Below are positions 53,844-61,995 of a DNA stretch of 64,000 bases, one piece after another. The notes under the pieces are model-generated. The model ran no database searches. It was not told the DNA's origin and worked only from the letters and a program-made list of their open reading frames with translations. Every line of letters begins with the position of its first letter. Position 1 is the stretch's first letter. Source of the DNA: Pseudomonas reinekei. GTDB taxonomy: Bacteria; Pseudomonadota; Gammaproteobacteria; Pseudomonadales; Pseudomonadaceae. A program made the position numbers and the translations under genes. The DNA lies in NCBI RefSeq assembly GCF_001945365.1, contig NZ_MSTQ01000020.1:37508-101507 (forward strand), in the 5' to 3' direction.

Positions 53844-54671
53844 TCATTTCGCCTGGTAAATGATCCCCGGGCTGCACTGGACCATCTGGTAATGATCCGG
53901 CAATCCGTTCAGCGCCTCGGAAGCCCCCAGGAACAGATAGCCACCCGGCTTCAAGGTGCTGTGAATGCGCAACAGGATGTCCTTCTTCACTTCAGCAGAG
54001 AAGTAGATCAGCACGTTGCGACAAAACACGATGTCGAACTTGCCCAGGCTCGCGTAACTGTCGAGCAGGTTGAACGAGCGAAATTCAACCCGGTTCTTGA
54101 TCGGCGCCTTGATCGCCCAGCGTCCCGGCCCTTTCGGATCGAAGTAACGCTGTAAACGCTCCGGTGACAGCCCGCGGCCGATGGCCAGGCTGTCGTACTC
54201 GCCGGTCTTGCAGTTGTTCAACATGGTGCCGGAAAGATCGGTGGCAACAATCTGCACGCCCATCCTCAACTGCCCGGCATTGACCCGCTCGAACTCGTCG
54301 ATGGACATCGACAGCGAATACGGTTCCTGCCCCGACGAACACGCCGCCGACCAGATCCGCAGACGCTGGCCGGGACTGGCTTTGATCGCCTCGGGCAGCA
54401 CCTTGTTCTTCAAGACTTCAAACGGATAGGTGTCACGAAACCACAGCGTTTCGTTGGTCGTCATCGCGTCCACCACCATCTCGCGCAAACCACTGCGCGG
54501 CTGGGTCTGGATGCGCTGGACCAGCTCACCCAGGGACTTGATGCCTTGCTGCTCCATCAGTTTGTTGAGACGGCTCGAGACCAGGTACTGCTTGTTTTCA
54601 CCGAGCAAAATGCCACAGGCTTTTTCCAGGAATACCCGGAACTGTTCGAAATCCAAATTACCCGTAGACAA
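53844..54671 (-). CDS. cheR: Chemotaxis protein methyltransferase CheR
   Basis: 275 residues. Start codon is TTG 54671 (MSTGNLDFEQFRVFLEKACG) with AAGAGGCG upstream; no better start is available. The N-terminal helical domain is followed by the SAM fold: RIWSAACSSGQEPYSLSMSI, IVATDLSGTMLNNCK and FDIVFCRNVLIYFSAEVKKD. It methylates Glu residues of chemoreceptors. Downstream of cheV on the same strand. Confidence 0.93.
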   Translation of the reverse strand: MSTGNLDFEQFRVFLEKACGILLGENKQYLVSSRLNKLMEQQGIKSLGELVQRIQTQPRSGLREMVVDAMTTNETLWFRDTYPFEVLKNKVLPEAIKASPGQRLRIWSAACSSGQEPYSLSMSIDEFERVNAGQLRMGVQIVATDLSGTMLNNCKTGEYDSLAIGRGLSPERLQRYFDPKGPGRWAIKAPIKNRVEFRSFNLLDSYASLGKFDIVFCRNVLIYFSAEVKKDILLRIHSTLKPGGYLFLGASEALNGLPDHYQMVQCSPGIIYQAK

Positions 54672-54717
54672 TGCTGCCGCCTCTTAAATCGTGTTGACTG
54701 CCAGGGGCCGAACGCCC

Positions 54718-55650
54718 CTAGCTGATATCTGCTGCTTTGATCCGGTCAACTACCCGGGATGCCAGGTCATCAGGCCGGAACTTGGCCAGAAAGTCATCGG
54801 CACCGACTTTCTTGACCATCGCCTGATTGAACACACCGGACAACGAAGTATGCAGGATGATATGAAGCTTTTGCATGCGAGGGTCGTTGCGGATCTCCGC
54901 CGTCAGCGTGTACCCGTCCATCTCCGGCATCTCGATGTCGGAAATCATCATCAGGAACTCTTCTTCCGGCTTCTTGCCCTCGTCGACCAGTTTGCGCAGG
55001 TAATCCAGCGCTTGCCGACCGTCGTTCAACGCCACAACTTCAACACCGACGGTCTGCAGGCAACGCGTCACCTGCTTGCGCGCCACCGACGAGTCGTCGA
55101 CCGTCAGCACGCGCAACGACAGCGCCTTGTGCTGGGTTTCGACATCCACCACGCCAGCCGAAATCGCTTCCGGTGTCGGTGCCACTTCCGCGAGCACCTT
55201 CTCGACGTCGATGATTTCCACCAACTGATTGTCGACCCGCGTCACTGCCGTCAGGTAATGATCGCGTCCCGTCCCCTTGGGTGGCGGATGGATCTCCTCC
55301 CAGTTCATGTTGACGATGCGTTCAACCGAGCGCACCAGGAAACCCTGGGTCTTGGTGTTGTACTCCGTGATGATCACGAAGGGATTGTTCTTGTCCTTCA
55401 AAGCACCGGAGCCAGTCGCCATTGCCAGATCCAGGATCGGAATGGTCGCCCCCCGAATATTTGCCACGCCGCACACGACAGGACTGGATTTGGGCATCAG
55501 CGTCAGTTGGGGGCATTGCAGCACCTCCCGAACCTTGAACACGTTGATCCCATACAGCTGCTGGCCGTCGAGACGGAACAGCAGCAGCTCAAGGCGATTC
55601 TGCCCCACCAGTTGCGTGCGCTGGTTCACCGAATCCATTACACCAGCCAT
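54718..55650 (-). CDS. cheV: Chemotaxis coupling protein CheV
   Basis: 310 residues. A CheW domain (about 15-160; GINVFKVREVLQCP, VCGVANIRGATIPILDLA) is joined to a receiver domain (about 180-305; LTVDDSSVARKQ, phospho-Asp in MMISDIEMPEMDG, KVGADDFLAKF). It links chemoreceptors to CheA and may adapt the signal through its own phosphorylation. Divergent from flgA. Confidence 0.94.
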   Translation of the reverse strand: MAGVMDSVNQRTQLVGQNRLELLLFRLDGQQLYGINVFKVREVLQCPQLTLMPKSSPVVCGVANIRGATIPILDLAMATGSGALKDKNNPFVIITEYNTKTQGFLVRSVERIVNMNWEEIHPPPKGTGRDHYLTAVTRVDNQLVEIIDVEKVLAEVAPTPEAISAGVVDVETQHKALSLRVLTVDDSSVARKQVTRCLQTVGVEVVALNDGRQALDYLRKLVDEGKKPEEEFLMMISDIEMPEMDGYTLTAEIRNDPRMQKLHIILHTSLSGVFNQAMVKKVGADDFLAKFRPDDLASRVVDRIKAADIS

Positions 55651-55705
55651 GCCCAGACTCCTACACCAACGCTAAGTGTTGTTGCGACGCACATTCATCA
55701 CTAAA

Positions 55706-55720
55706 CGGCACGGCGCTTGC
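55706..55720 (+). promoter_or_regulatory. Sigma-54 promoter of flgA
   Basis: CGGCACG GCGC TTGC has invariant GG and GC at correct 10-base spacing; only the first base differs from consensus. The -12 element ends 13 bases before the flgA ATG. Confidence 0.75.
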
Positions 55721-55733
55721 TTTTTATCTTTCT

Positions 55734-56495
55734 ATGAACACAGAACCGACATTTTTCCGACGCCTGATCACACCCTGCCGCCAATGGCTCGGTGTACTGG
55801 CCGCTGCTTGCCTGTTCAACGCTGGCAGCCCTGCCCTTGCCGACACGGTTACCTTGCCTGACATGCTTATCGGCGTCACTCAGGGCTTTCTTGAGTTCAC
55901 CGTAGAAGACTATCTGGCTACCAGTCAAACGGAAGGTCGCTACGAGATCCAGGTCAACCAGCTCGATCCCCGCCTGCGCATGCCAATGTGCGACAAGGAA
56001 TTGACAGCCACTCTGGAGAGTCCGGCCAAGCCATTGGGCCGTGTAACGGTCAAGGTCCGCTGTGAGGGAACATCCCCGTGGACCGTCTTCGTACCCGCTC
56101 AAGTTCGCCTGTTTCGCGACGTTGTGACCACCACCCGGCCCCTGCGCCGCGCCGGTATTGTCGAACCCGCGGACGTCACGTTGCGTGAGCGCGATGTCAG
56201 CCTGCTCAGCCAGGGCTACTTGACGTCTTTGGATCAGGCGATCGGGCAGCGATTGACCCGACCAATGGTCAATGATCAGGTGATCAGCCTGGTGCACATC
56301 GAACAGGCGGAAGTCATCCGCAAAGGCGATCAGGTGGTGATTACCGCCCGCAGTGGTACGCTCAGCGTGCGAATGCCCGGCGAAGCACTGGCCAACGGTG
56401 GCTTGAGTGAACAAATCCGGGTGAAAAATCTAAATTCAAATCGAGTGATCAAGGCGCAAGTCATCGCGCCGGGGCAGGTCGAGGTGTCCATGTAG
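55734..56495 (+). CDS. flgA: Flagellar P-ring assembly chaperone FlgA
   Basis: 253 residues with a signal peptide (LGVLAAACLFNAGSPALA, cleavage near residue 36). The C-terminal SAF domain is visible: RRAGIVEPADVTLRERDVSL, LDQAIGQRLTRPMVNDQVIS and the terminal VKNLNSNRVIKAQVIAPGQV. It assists FlgI ring assembly in the periplasm. No ribosome site precedes ATG 55734, and the sigma-54 start would fall only about two bases before it, so the message may be leaderless. Confidence 0.92.
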   Translation: MNTEPTFFRRLITPCRQWLGVLAAACLFNAGSPALADTVTLPDMLIGVTQGFLEFTVEDYLATSQTEGRYEIQVNQLDPRLRMPMCDKELTATLESPAKPLGRVTVKVRCEGTSPWTVFVPAQVRLFRDVVTTTRPLRRAGIVEPADVTLRERDVSLLSQGYLTSLDQAIGQRLTRPMVNDQVISLVHIEQAEVIRKGDQVVITARSGTLSVRMPGEALANGGLSEQIRVKNLNSNRVIKAQVIAPGQVEVSM

Positions 56496-56598
56496 GGGGC
56501 TCTGCCTGTGCAGATGTGGCGCTAACCGAGGCTGTTCCCTAAACTGTGCCCTGTGCAGGGCAAGCGCTGGCGCGCGCAAGCTCATTGATAAATGAGCC

Positions 56599-56625
56599 TA
56601 AAGTTTTTCCGGGTATGGCCGAAAA
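56599..56625 (+). promoter_or_regulatory. Sigma-28 (FliA) promoter of flgM
   Basis: TAAAGTTT, an 11-base spacer, then GCCGAAAA: all of the -35 and seven of eight -10 positions match TAAAGTTT-N11-GCCGATAA. It lies about 40 nt before the flgM ATG. Confidence 0.9.
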
Positions 56626-56661
56626 CATGGCAAGCGTCCAAATTCCCAGAGGTTTTTTATC

Positions 56662-56988
56662 ATGGTCATCGATTTCAGCCGTTTGAACAGCTCCTCGTCA
56701 CTCACGGGCAGTACACGTACCAGCGTTGCCAAGGAAACCGCCGATGCCGGCAAATCCACGCCGCTGAATACCCCGGCCGAACAGGCCAGCACCGTCACGA
56801 GCGGGGAATCGGTACATCTCAGCAATGAGGCTCAACAGTTGCAGAAGGTCACTGATACGCTGCGCGATCAGCCAGCTGTCGACAAAGCCCGGGTGGCCGA
56901 GTTGAAAGCAGCGATTGCCGATGGCAGCTATAAAGTCGACAGCAACCGTGTAGCCAGCAAACTGCTCAACTTCGAAGCCCAGCGCTAG
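56662..56988 (+). CDS. flgM: Anti-sigma-28 factor FlgM
   Basis: 108 residues. MVIDFSRLNSSSSLTGSTRT, a disordered Ser/Thr-rich N-terminus, then the FliA-binding helix region SNEAQQLQKVTDTLRDQPAV and the C-terminal DKARVAELKAAIADGSYKVD with RVASKLLNFE. It holds sigma-28 until hook completion, when it is exported. Own sigma-28 promoter gives feedback. Confidence 0.92.
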   Translation: MVIDFSRLNSSSSLTGSTRTSVAKETADAGKSTPLNTPAEQASTVTSGESVHLSNEAQQLQKVTDTLRDQPAVDKARVAELKAAIADGSYKVDSNRVASKLLNFEAQR

Positions 56989-57036
56989 GCCACGGCCGGC
57001 GCGAGGCTTTTGGACGCTTAAAACCCAAGGCCAGCC

Positions 57037-57504
57037 ATGCACGACACTAATTTACTGCAACTGATCACCGACGACTTTGCTCCGGCGCAACAACTGCTGG
57101 AGCTACTGCGCACCGAATCCCTTGCCTTGCATGGTCGCGACATGAACCTGCTCGAAGGCATCCTGGCGCAGAAGCAGGCATTGATCATCTTGCTTGAACA
57201 GCATGGCCGCAAGCGCAGCGAAATTCTTGCCAGTCTTAATTTGCCAACCAACCGCAGCGGTCTGGAGCAACTCGCCAGCCAATCCAGTGTTGGCGAAGCG
57301 TTGCTCGCTCAAAGCGATGTCCTCACCGACCTTCTGTCCCAGTGCCAGGCCGCCAATGCCAACAACGGTCAGTCGATCGTGGTTCAGCAGGTCGCCACGG
57401 CCACCCAGCTGAAAATCCTTACCGGCGGCGAACCTCCAGCGCTCTACGATGCCAGCGGAACATTTTCCAAGCTTGTGAAACCGCGTCCGCTCAGTCAGGC
57501 TTGA
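57037..57504 (+). CDS. flgN: Flagellar export chaperone FlgN
   Basis: 155 residues, almost wholly helical; TNLLQLITDDFAPAQQLLEL, RDMNLLEGILAQKQALIILL and DVLTDLLSQCQAANANNGQS match FlgN, the chaperone of FlgK and FlgL. 48 bases after flgM, so co-transcribed. Confidence 0.88.
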   Translation: MHDTNLLQLITDDFAPAQQLLELLRTESLALHGRDMNLLEGILAQKQALIILLEQHGRKRSEILASLNLPTNRSGLEQLASQSSVGEALLAQSDVLTDLLSQCQAANANNGQSIVVQQVATATQLKILTGGEPPALYDASGTFSKLVKPRPLSQA

Positions 57505-57543
57505 GCCTGTCGATGAGCGCGCTCTATCAAGACGCGATACATG

Positions 57544-57559
57544 CTGGCAAAATGCTGGC
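57544..57559 (+). promoter_or_regulatory. Weak sigma-54-like element before flgZ
   Basis: TGGCAAAATGCTGGCT keeps invariant GG and GC at correct spacing but misses three other consensus bases; 38 nt before the flgZ GTG. It may instead be internal noise of an operon with flgMN. Confidence 0.3.
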
Positions 57560-57596
57560 TAGCCGTAGTCAAAATTTGTCTGGAGATTGATTAACC

Positions 57597-58343
57597 GTGT
57601 CCAATGCCTTAAATGCGGAAGATGCTCCGCAGCCACCCAAGGTGCTCAGCACGCCCCTGGAAATCTCCGGCAACCTGCGCCAGCTGCAAGAAAGTCATGA
57701 CCCGCTGATCATCACGTTCCATGAGCGCACCCAGCGCTTCCAGAGCTATCTGGTGGACATCGACCGTGAAAACAACATGATTGCCCTGGACGAAATGATC
57801 CCCCGTGACGGCGAGCGCTTTCTGCTGGCCGGCGAACCCTTCAAGGTCGAAGGCTTTCACGAGGGCGTGCGCATCGCCTGGGAAAGCAATGGTCCGCTGA
57901 CCATCGACGAATCCGGTGGCGCTCGCTGCTACCGCGGCACGCTGCCCGATGAAGTGGTCTACCACCAGCGCCGCAATGCGTTCCGCGCGGCGTTGAAGCT
58001 GGCCCAACTGGTCAACGTCGACCTGGACGGCGAAAAACTCAAGGCGCCCATCAGCGGCAAACTGCTGGACATTTCCGCTACCGGCTGCAAACTGCGTTTT
58101 GACGGCGACATCACCGGCAGCCTGCAGCTGGGTCAGGTTTATGACCGTTTCTCGGCCGCCCTGCCGTTCGGCAAAATGACGGCCCCGGTTGAACTGCGCT
58201 ACCTGCACTTCGAAGAAAGAATCTCCACGACATTCGCCGGCGTTCGCTTCCATAACATGAGCGGGCTGGTGCAACGTCAGGTCGAGCGATTCGTCTATCA
58301 GTTACAGCGCGAAGCGCGGCGCTTCGACAAAGACGATTTCTGA
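57597..58343 (+). CDS. flgZ: PilZ-domain flagellar brake FlgZ (YcgR-like)
   Basis: 248 residues from GTG 57597. An N-terminal YcgR domain (DPLIITFHERTQRFQSYLVD) is followed by a PilZ domain with the c-di-GMP motifs RRNAFR (an RxxxR) and DISATGCKL (a DxSxxG). It slows the flagellar motor on binding c-di-GMP. It follows flgN by 92 bases, as in PAO1 (PA3353). Confidence 0.9.
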   Translation: MSNALNAEDAPQPPKVLSTPLEISGNLRQLQESHDPLIITFHERTQRFQSYLVDIDRENNMIALDEMIPRDGERFLLAGEPFKVEGFHEGVRIAWESNGPLTIDESGGARCYRGTLPDEVVYHQRRNAFRAALKLAQLVNVDLDGEKLKAPISGKLLDISATGCKLRFDGDITGSLQLGQVYDRFSAALPFGKMTAPVELRYLHFEERISTTFAGVRFHNMSGLVQRQVERFVYQLQREARRFDKDDF

Positions 58344-58358
58344 TAGCAGCACATCAAT

Positions 58359-58396
58359 AAAAACGGGCAGTCCCTCGCGGTGACTGCCCGTTTTTT
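58359..58396. terminator. Bidirectional terminator after flgZ
   Basis: Stem AAAAACGGGCAGTC / GACTGCCCGTTTTT with T run; also ends the converging MFS gene. Confidence 0.92.
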
Positions 58397-58408
58397 TGTG
58401 CCCGCCGC

Positions 58409-59782
58409 TTAAGGTCTGGCTTCGGTGAAGCTTTGCTCCCTGCCCGAATCCGGATCGTCATCGGCCGGTGTATCCGATACCGGCTCAGGTTCAGGCGCTG
58501 GATCGTGCTCGGAAGGCAGCGGATTCTGCATTTGATCCTGCACCACTTGTTCGTCCACCCGCGGATCGAGTGCAGCCACCAGTGGTGAGCTCGACATACT
58601 GTCTGGCATCGCAACGTGATGCAGCGGTGCATCGTCCACCTGATGCAAGTTGGTCACCGCTTTCGGACGAATGCGCCACACCAGTACCAACGCAAAGAAA
58701 CTGAAGAACGCATAAAGCATCTGACTGCCGAACAACTTCATCAGCACACCAGCCACCAGCGGCCCAATGCTGGCACCCACGCCGTAGGTCACCAGTAACA
58801 TGGCCGTCAGCGAGACCCGGCGATCCCCCTCGACGTGGTCGTTGGAGAACGCCACCGCCAACGGGTAAAGGCAGAACTGCACCAGCGAACACAGGAAACC
58901 GGCGATGAACAACACCTCCAGTGGTACCTGCGTCATGATCGCCAGCGGCATGGCGGCCAGCGCCAGGCTGAACGCAAAACAACGAATCAATAGCGCCCGG
59001 TCATAGCGATCGGATAGCCAGCCCAATGGCCACTGCACCAGCAACCCGGCAAAAATGCAACTACCCATGAACAGACCCACCTGCTCGGTGGACAACCCTT
59101 GCTGCGAGGCATACAGCGGCGCCAGACCGTAGAACGAGCCAACGATCAAGCCCGCCCCCAGCACCGTACTGAGCGACTGCGGCACCCGCTTGAGAAAGAA
59201 CCGTGGCTCCATTGGTGCTGGATGCAAAGGCGCAGGGTGAATCCGTCGTGTCAGGGCCACCGGCACCAGGCACAAAGTGAAGCACAAGGCGACCAACATC
59301 AGCAGTTCAAGACCGAGCCCCGGGTGCATGACCAGAATCAGCTGACCCAGCACCAAGCCGAGGTAGGAAGCGATCATGTAACCGCTGAATACCAGACCGC
59401 GCTGCTTGGCCTCGGCCTGCTCGTTGAGCCAGCTTTCGATGACCATGTACTGGCACATCATGCCAAGGCCGACGATCACCCGCAGGAACAGCCACGCGGG
59501 CAGCCAGTTGACCAGTCCATGGCCCAGCACTGCCGCACCGACGATCCCGGCGCAGGCGGAATAGGCTCGAATATGCCCGACCCGGGCGATCAGCCTGTGG
59601 CCGATCTTGCCGCCCAGCACCAAGCCGAAATAGTTAGCGGCCATCAGCGCACCCACCCAAAGGCTGTCGACATTATCGGCAGCCAGGCGCAACGCCAGGT
59701 AAGTACTCAACAAGCCTGAGCCGATCAACATCATCAGCGAGGCGAAATACAGCGCTCGAAAGGATTTCCAGATTTGGCGCAT
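58409..59782 (-). CDS. MFS transporter (YcaD-like)
   Basis: 457 residues with twelve hydrophobic segments; the N-terminus LYFASLMMLIGSGLLSTYLA and ESWLNEQAEAKQRG in the 4-5 loop recall YcaD. GWLSDRYDRALLIRC is the cytoplasmic loop-2/8 MFS motif. The C-terminal 80 residues after TM12 are soluble, acidic and Pro/Glu/Asp-rich (PSEHDPAPEPEPVSDTPADD), an unusual extension. Substrate unknown. Confidence 0.87.
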   Translation of the reverse strand: MRQIWKSFRALYFASLMMLIGSGLLSTYLALRLAADNVDSLWVGALMAANYFGLVLGGKIGHRLIARVGHIRAYSACAGIVGAAVLGHGLVNWLPAWLFLRVIVGLGMMCQYMVIESWLNEQAEAKQRGLVFSGYMIASYLGLVLGQLILVMHPGLGLELLMLVALCFTLCLVPVALTRRIHPAPLHPAPMEPRFFLKRVPQSLSTVLGAGLIVGSFYGLAPLYASQQGLSTEQVGLFMGSCIFAGLLVQWPLGWLSDRYDRALLIRCFAFSLALAAMPLAIMTQVPLEVLFIAGFLCSLVQFCLYPLAVAFSNDHVEGDRRVSLTAMLLVTYGVGASIGPLVAGVLMKLFGSQMLYAFFSFFALVLVWRIRPKAVTNLHQVDDAPLHHVAMPDSMSSSPLVAALDPRVDEQVVQDQMQNPLPSEHDPAPEPEPVSDTPADDDPDSGREQSFTEARP

Positions 59783-59814
59783 CGGCGTTCCGAGCGGCTC
59801 CTTGCAGTGAGTAA

Positions 59815-59836
59815 CGGGCTATCAAACGATAGCCCG
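59815..59836 (-). terminator. Hairpin after the glutamine-synthetase-like gene
   Basis: CGGGCTATC AAAC GATAGCCCG, 15 bases past the stop; only two T follow on the minus strand. Confidence 0.6.
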
Positions 59837-59850
59837 GTGTCGATATTTCG

Positions 59851-61194
59851 TCAGGCCTGAGCGGCTAGAACACGTCGCTCCCAGGGCGTGATTTCATCAT
59901 AGAAGCTGGTCAGCTCCATGGTCTTGGAAGCGATGTAGCCTTCGATGAACTCCTTGCCGAACAGTTCCTTCGCCAAGTGACTACGCTTCAGACGTTCGAG
60001 AGCAGCGTGCAAGGTACACGGTAACGAAAGATTATCCGGCACGTCGAATTCGCCCTGGATCGGTTCGCTCGGCTCCAGTCGTCGTTCAATACCATGCAAC
60101 CCCGCTGCAAGGCTCGCGGCAATCGCCAGATAGGGGTTGGCGTCGGCACCTGGCAAGCGGTTTTCAACCCGACGAGCGACCGAAGAACTGGCCGGAATGC
60201 GTAAACCTGCCGAGCGATTGTCATGGGACCAGCACGCATTGTTCGGCGATGCGAAGGGATGACACAAGCGCTGGTACGAATTGACGTTCGGAGCAAACAA
60301 TGCCGTGAAATCCGCCATTCCAGCCTGCTGTCCAGCGATGAAATGCCGGAAGATCGCCGTCGGTTGCCCGGCGTCATCACTGAACACGTTCCGCCCGGTA
60401 TCGATGTCTACGATGCTCTGGTGAATGTGCATCGAACTGCCCGGCGTGTGCGCCAGCGGTTTGGCCATGCACACCACGGTCAAGCCATGCTTGAGTGCTA
60501 CTTCCTTGAGCAAGTGCTTGAACAGAAATGTCTGGTCGGCCAACAACAGCGGATCACCGTGCAGCAGGTTGATCTCGAACTGGCTGACACCCATCTCGTG
60601 CATGAACGTATCGCGAGGCAAACCCAGCGCCGCCATGCACTCATACACTTCATTGAAAAACGGCCGCAAGCCGCTATTGGAACTGACACTGAACGCCGAA
60701 TGACCGTCTTCGCGGCGACCATCCAGGCCCACTGGCGGCAGGAAAGGTTGAGTCGGATCAGGATTGGGGGCGAAGACAAAGAACTCGAGCTCAGTCGCTA
60801 CCACCGGCGCGAGGCCGAGCGCGGTGTAGCGCGCGATGACAGCCTTGAGTTGGCCGCGAGTCGACAGGTTGGAGCTTTCGCCGCTCAGTTCATCTGCATC
60901 ACAGATGGCAAATGCGCGCGGCTGCCTGCTCCAGGGTAAACGGTGAATCTGCATCGGATCCGGCACCAGTGCAAGATCGCCGTCATCGCTGCCGTAAAAA
61001 CGCGCTGGCGGATATCCGCCCATGATGCATTGCAGCAGTACGCCCCGCGCCAACTGCAAACGCCGCCCTTCGAGGAAACCCTCGGCAGTCATCACTTTGC
61101 CACGTGGCACGCCATTCAAATCCGGCGTAACACATTCAATCTCATCAATCCCCGTCAATCGCTGCGCGAGTGAACCCAGGCCATCGGTTGTCAT
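59851..61194 (-). CDS. Glutamine synthetase-like ligase (gamma-glutamylpolyamine synthetase family)
   Basis: 447 residues from ATG 61194 (MTTDGLGSLAQRLTGIDEIE). GS fold: beta-grasp N-terminal domain with TPDLNGVPRGKVMTAEGFL, then ELEFFVF, EMGVSQFEINLLHGDPLLLA, SMHIHQSIVD and the ATP/glutamate loop NRSAGLRIPASS, then RVENRLPGADANPYLAIAAS. The regulatory Tyr and NRSA loop differ from GlnA, and it lacks the adenylylation tail of GlnA, so it is of the PuuA/PauA type, acting on polyamines rather than ammonia. PAO1 has such a gene (PA3356) next to flgZ's neighbourhood. Confidence 0.88.
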   Translation of the reverse strand: MTTDGLGSLAQRLTGIDEIECVTPDLNGVPRGKVMTAEGFLEGRRLQLARGVLLQCIMGGYPPARFYGSDDGDLALVPDPMQIHRLPWSRQPRAFAICDADELSGESSNLSTRGQLKAVIARYTALGLAPVVATELEFFVFAPNPDPTQPFLPPVGLDGRREDGHSAFSVSSNSGLRPFFNEVYECMAALGLPRDTFMHEMGVSQFEINLLHGDPLLLADQTFLFKHLLKEVALKHGLTVVCMAKPLAHTPGSSMHIHQSIVDIDTGRNVFSDDAGQPTAIFRHFIAGQQAGMADFTALFAPNVNSYQRLCHPFASPNNACWSHDNRSAGLRIPASSSVARRVENRLPGADANPYLAIAASLAAGLHGIERRLEPSEPIQGEFDVPDNLSLPCTLHAALERLKRSHLAKELFGKEFIEGYIASKTMELTSFYDEITPWERRVLAAQA

Positions 61195-61302
61195 GACGCT
61201 ATCCTTGTTATCGTGCAAGCCGCGAACGGCGACCCGTACAAAATAGGCTTCGCGTGTTTGGAATATCAAGCAGCGCCCCTCAAAAAGCTCGCGCGGGAAA
61301 AA

Positions 61303-61995
61303 TCAGGGCAGATAAATACTGAACACGCCGCCACCCAACGGGCCGCCGTTGCTGATTTCAGTGCGCCCGCCGATACCGTTGCGCTGATGCAAAGCGGCAA
61401 TCCGACCGGCAAAATACAAACCAAGGCCAGTGCTGCCACTGCTTTGATTGATGCCCTGTACGTAATCAGCCTGACGCTCGATCATCTCGCCAGGGTAACC
61501 GTCACCATCATCATTGATAGTCAGCACCAATTGGCCTGCCTCGTCGCTGACACTGATCAACAGCGCATGACGCGCATAACGAATGGCATTGTTTATGGCG
61601 TTGGACAGCACTGACGCGATCAACTCACGGTCGAAGAAACCCAACGGACTCAACGGATCCACTTCAAACGTCGCGGCGATACCGCGACTGACGAACACAT
61701 CCTGATGACACGCCAACTGCGCCTCGATGAAGTCGTCCAGTTCGTGATAGGCGGGCTGCAAGGGCAGCTGATTGACGCCCAGCTTATACAGGCCGAGTAA
61801 CTGCACGAGCATTCCGTTGAGGTGAGCAAACTCGAATTCGATCACACCCTGTTCCGGCGAATGCCGAGCCGGCTCTGGCAACCCGGTCAGCCACTGACTG
61901 TGGGCCTGCATCAGCATGGCCAACGAGTTCTTCATGTCGTGCACGGTGGATGCGATCACCGTAGAGAAGTCGAGGGATTGCGAGTCGTTATTCAT
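61303..61995 (-). CDS. Soluble sensor histidine kinase
   Basis: 230 residues with no membrane segment or sensor domain: a dimerisation/His region with STVHDMKNSLAMLMQAHSQW (His in the VHDMKNS box) directly followed by HATPase_c with NAINNAIRYA, INDDGDGYPGEM and STGLGLYFAGRIA. The signal must come from a partner; the response regulator-TPR gene overlaps its start as ATGA, so the two form a pair. Confidence 0.86.
   Translation of the reverse strand: MNNDSQSLDFSTVIASTVHDMKNSLAMLMQAHSQWLTGLPEPARHSPEQGVIEFEFAHLNGMLVQLLGLYKLGVNQLPLQPAYHELDDFIEAQLACHQDVFVSRGIAATFEVDPLSPLGFFDRELIASVLSNAINNAIRYARHALLISVSDEAGQLVLTINDDGDGYPGEMIERQADYVQGINQSSGSTGLGLYFAGRIAALHQRNGIGGRTEISNGGPLGGGVFSIYLP

Noticed and set aside
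55651..55733. Sigma-28-like promoter for cheV on the minus strand
   Set aside because: TAAA and GCCG are present but the spacer is too short for FliA.
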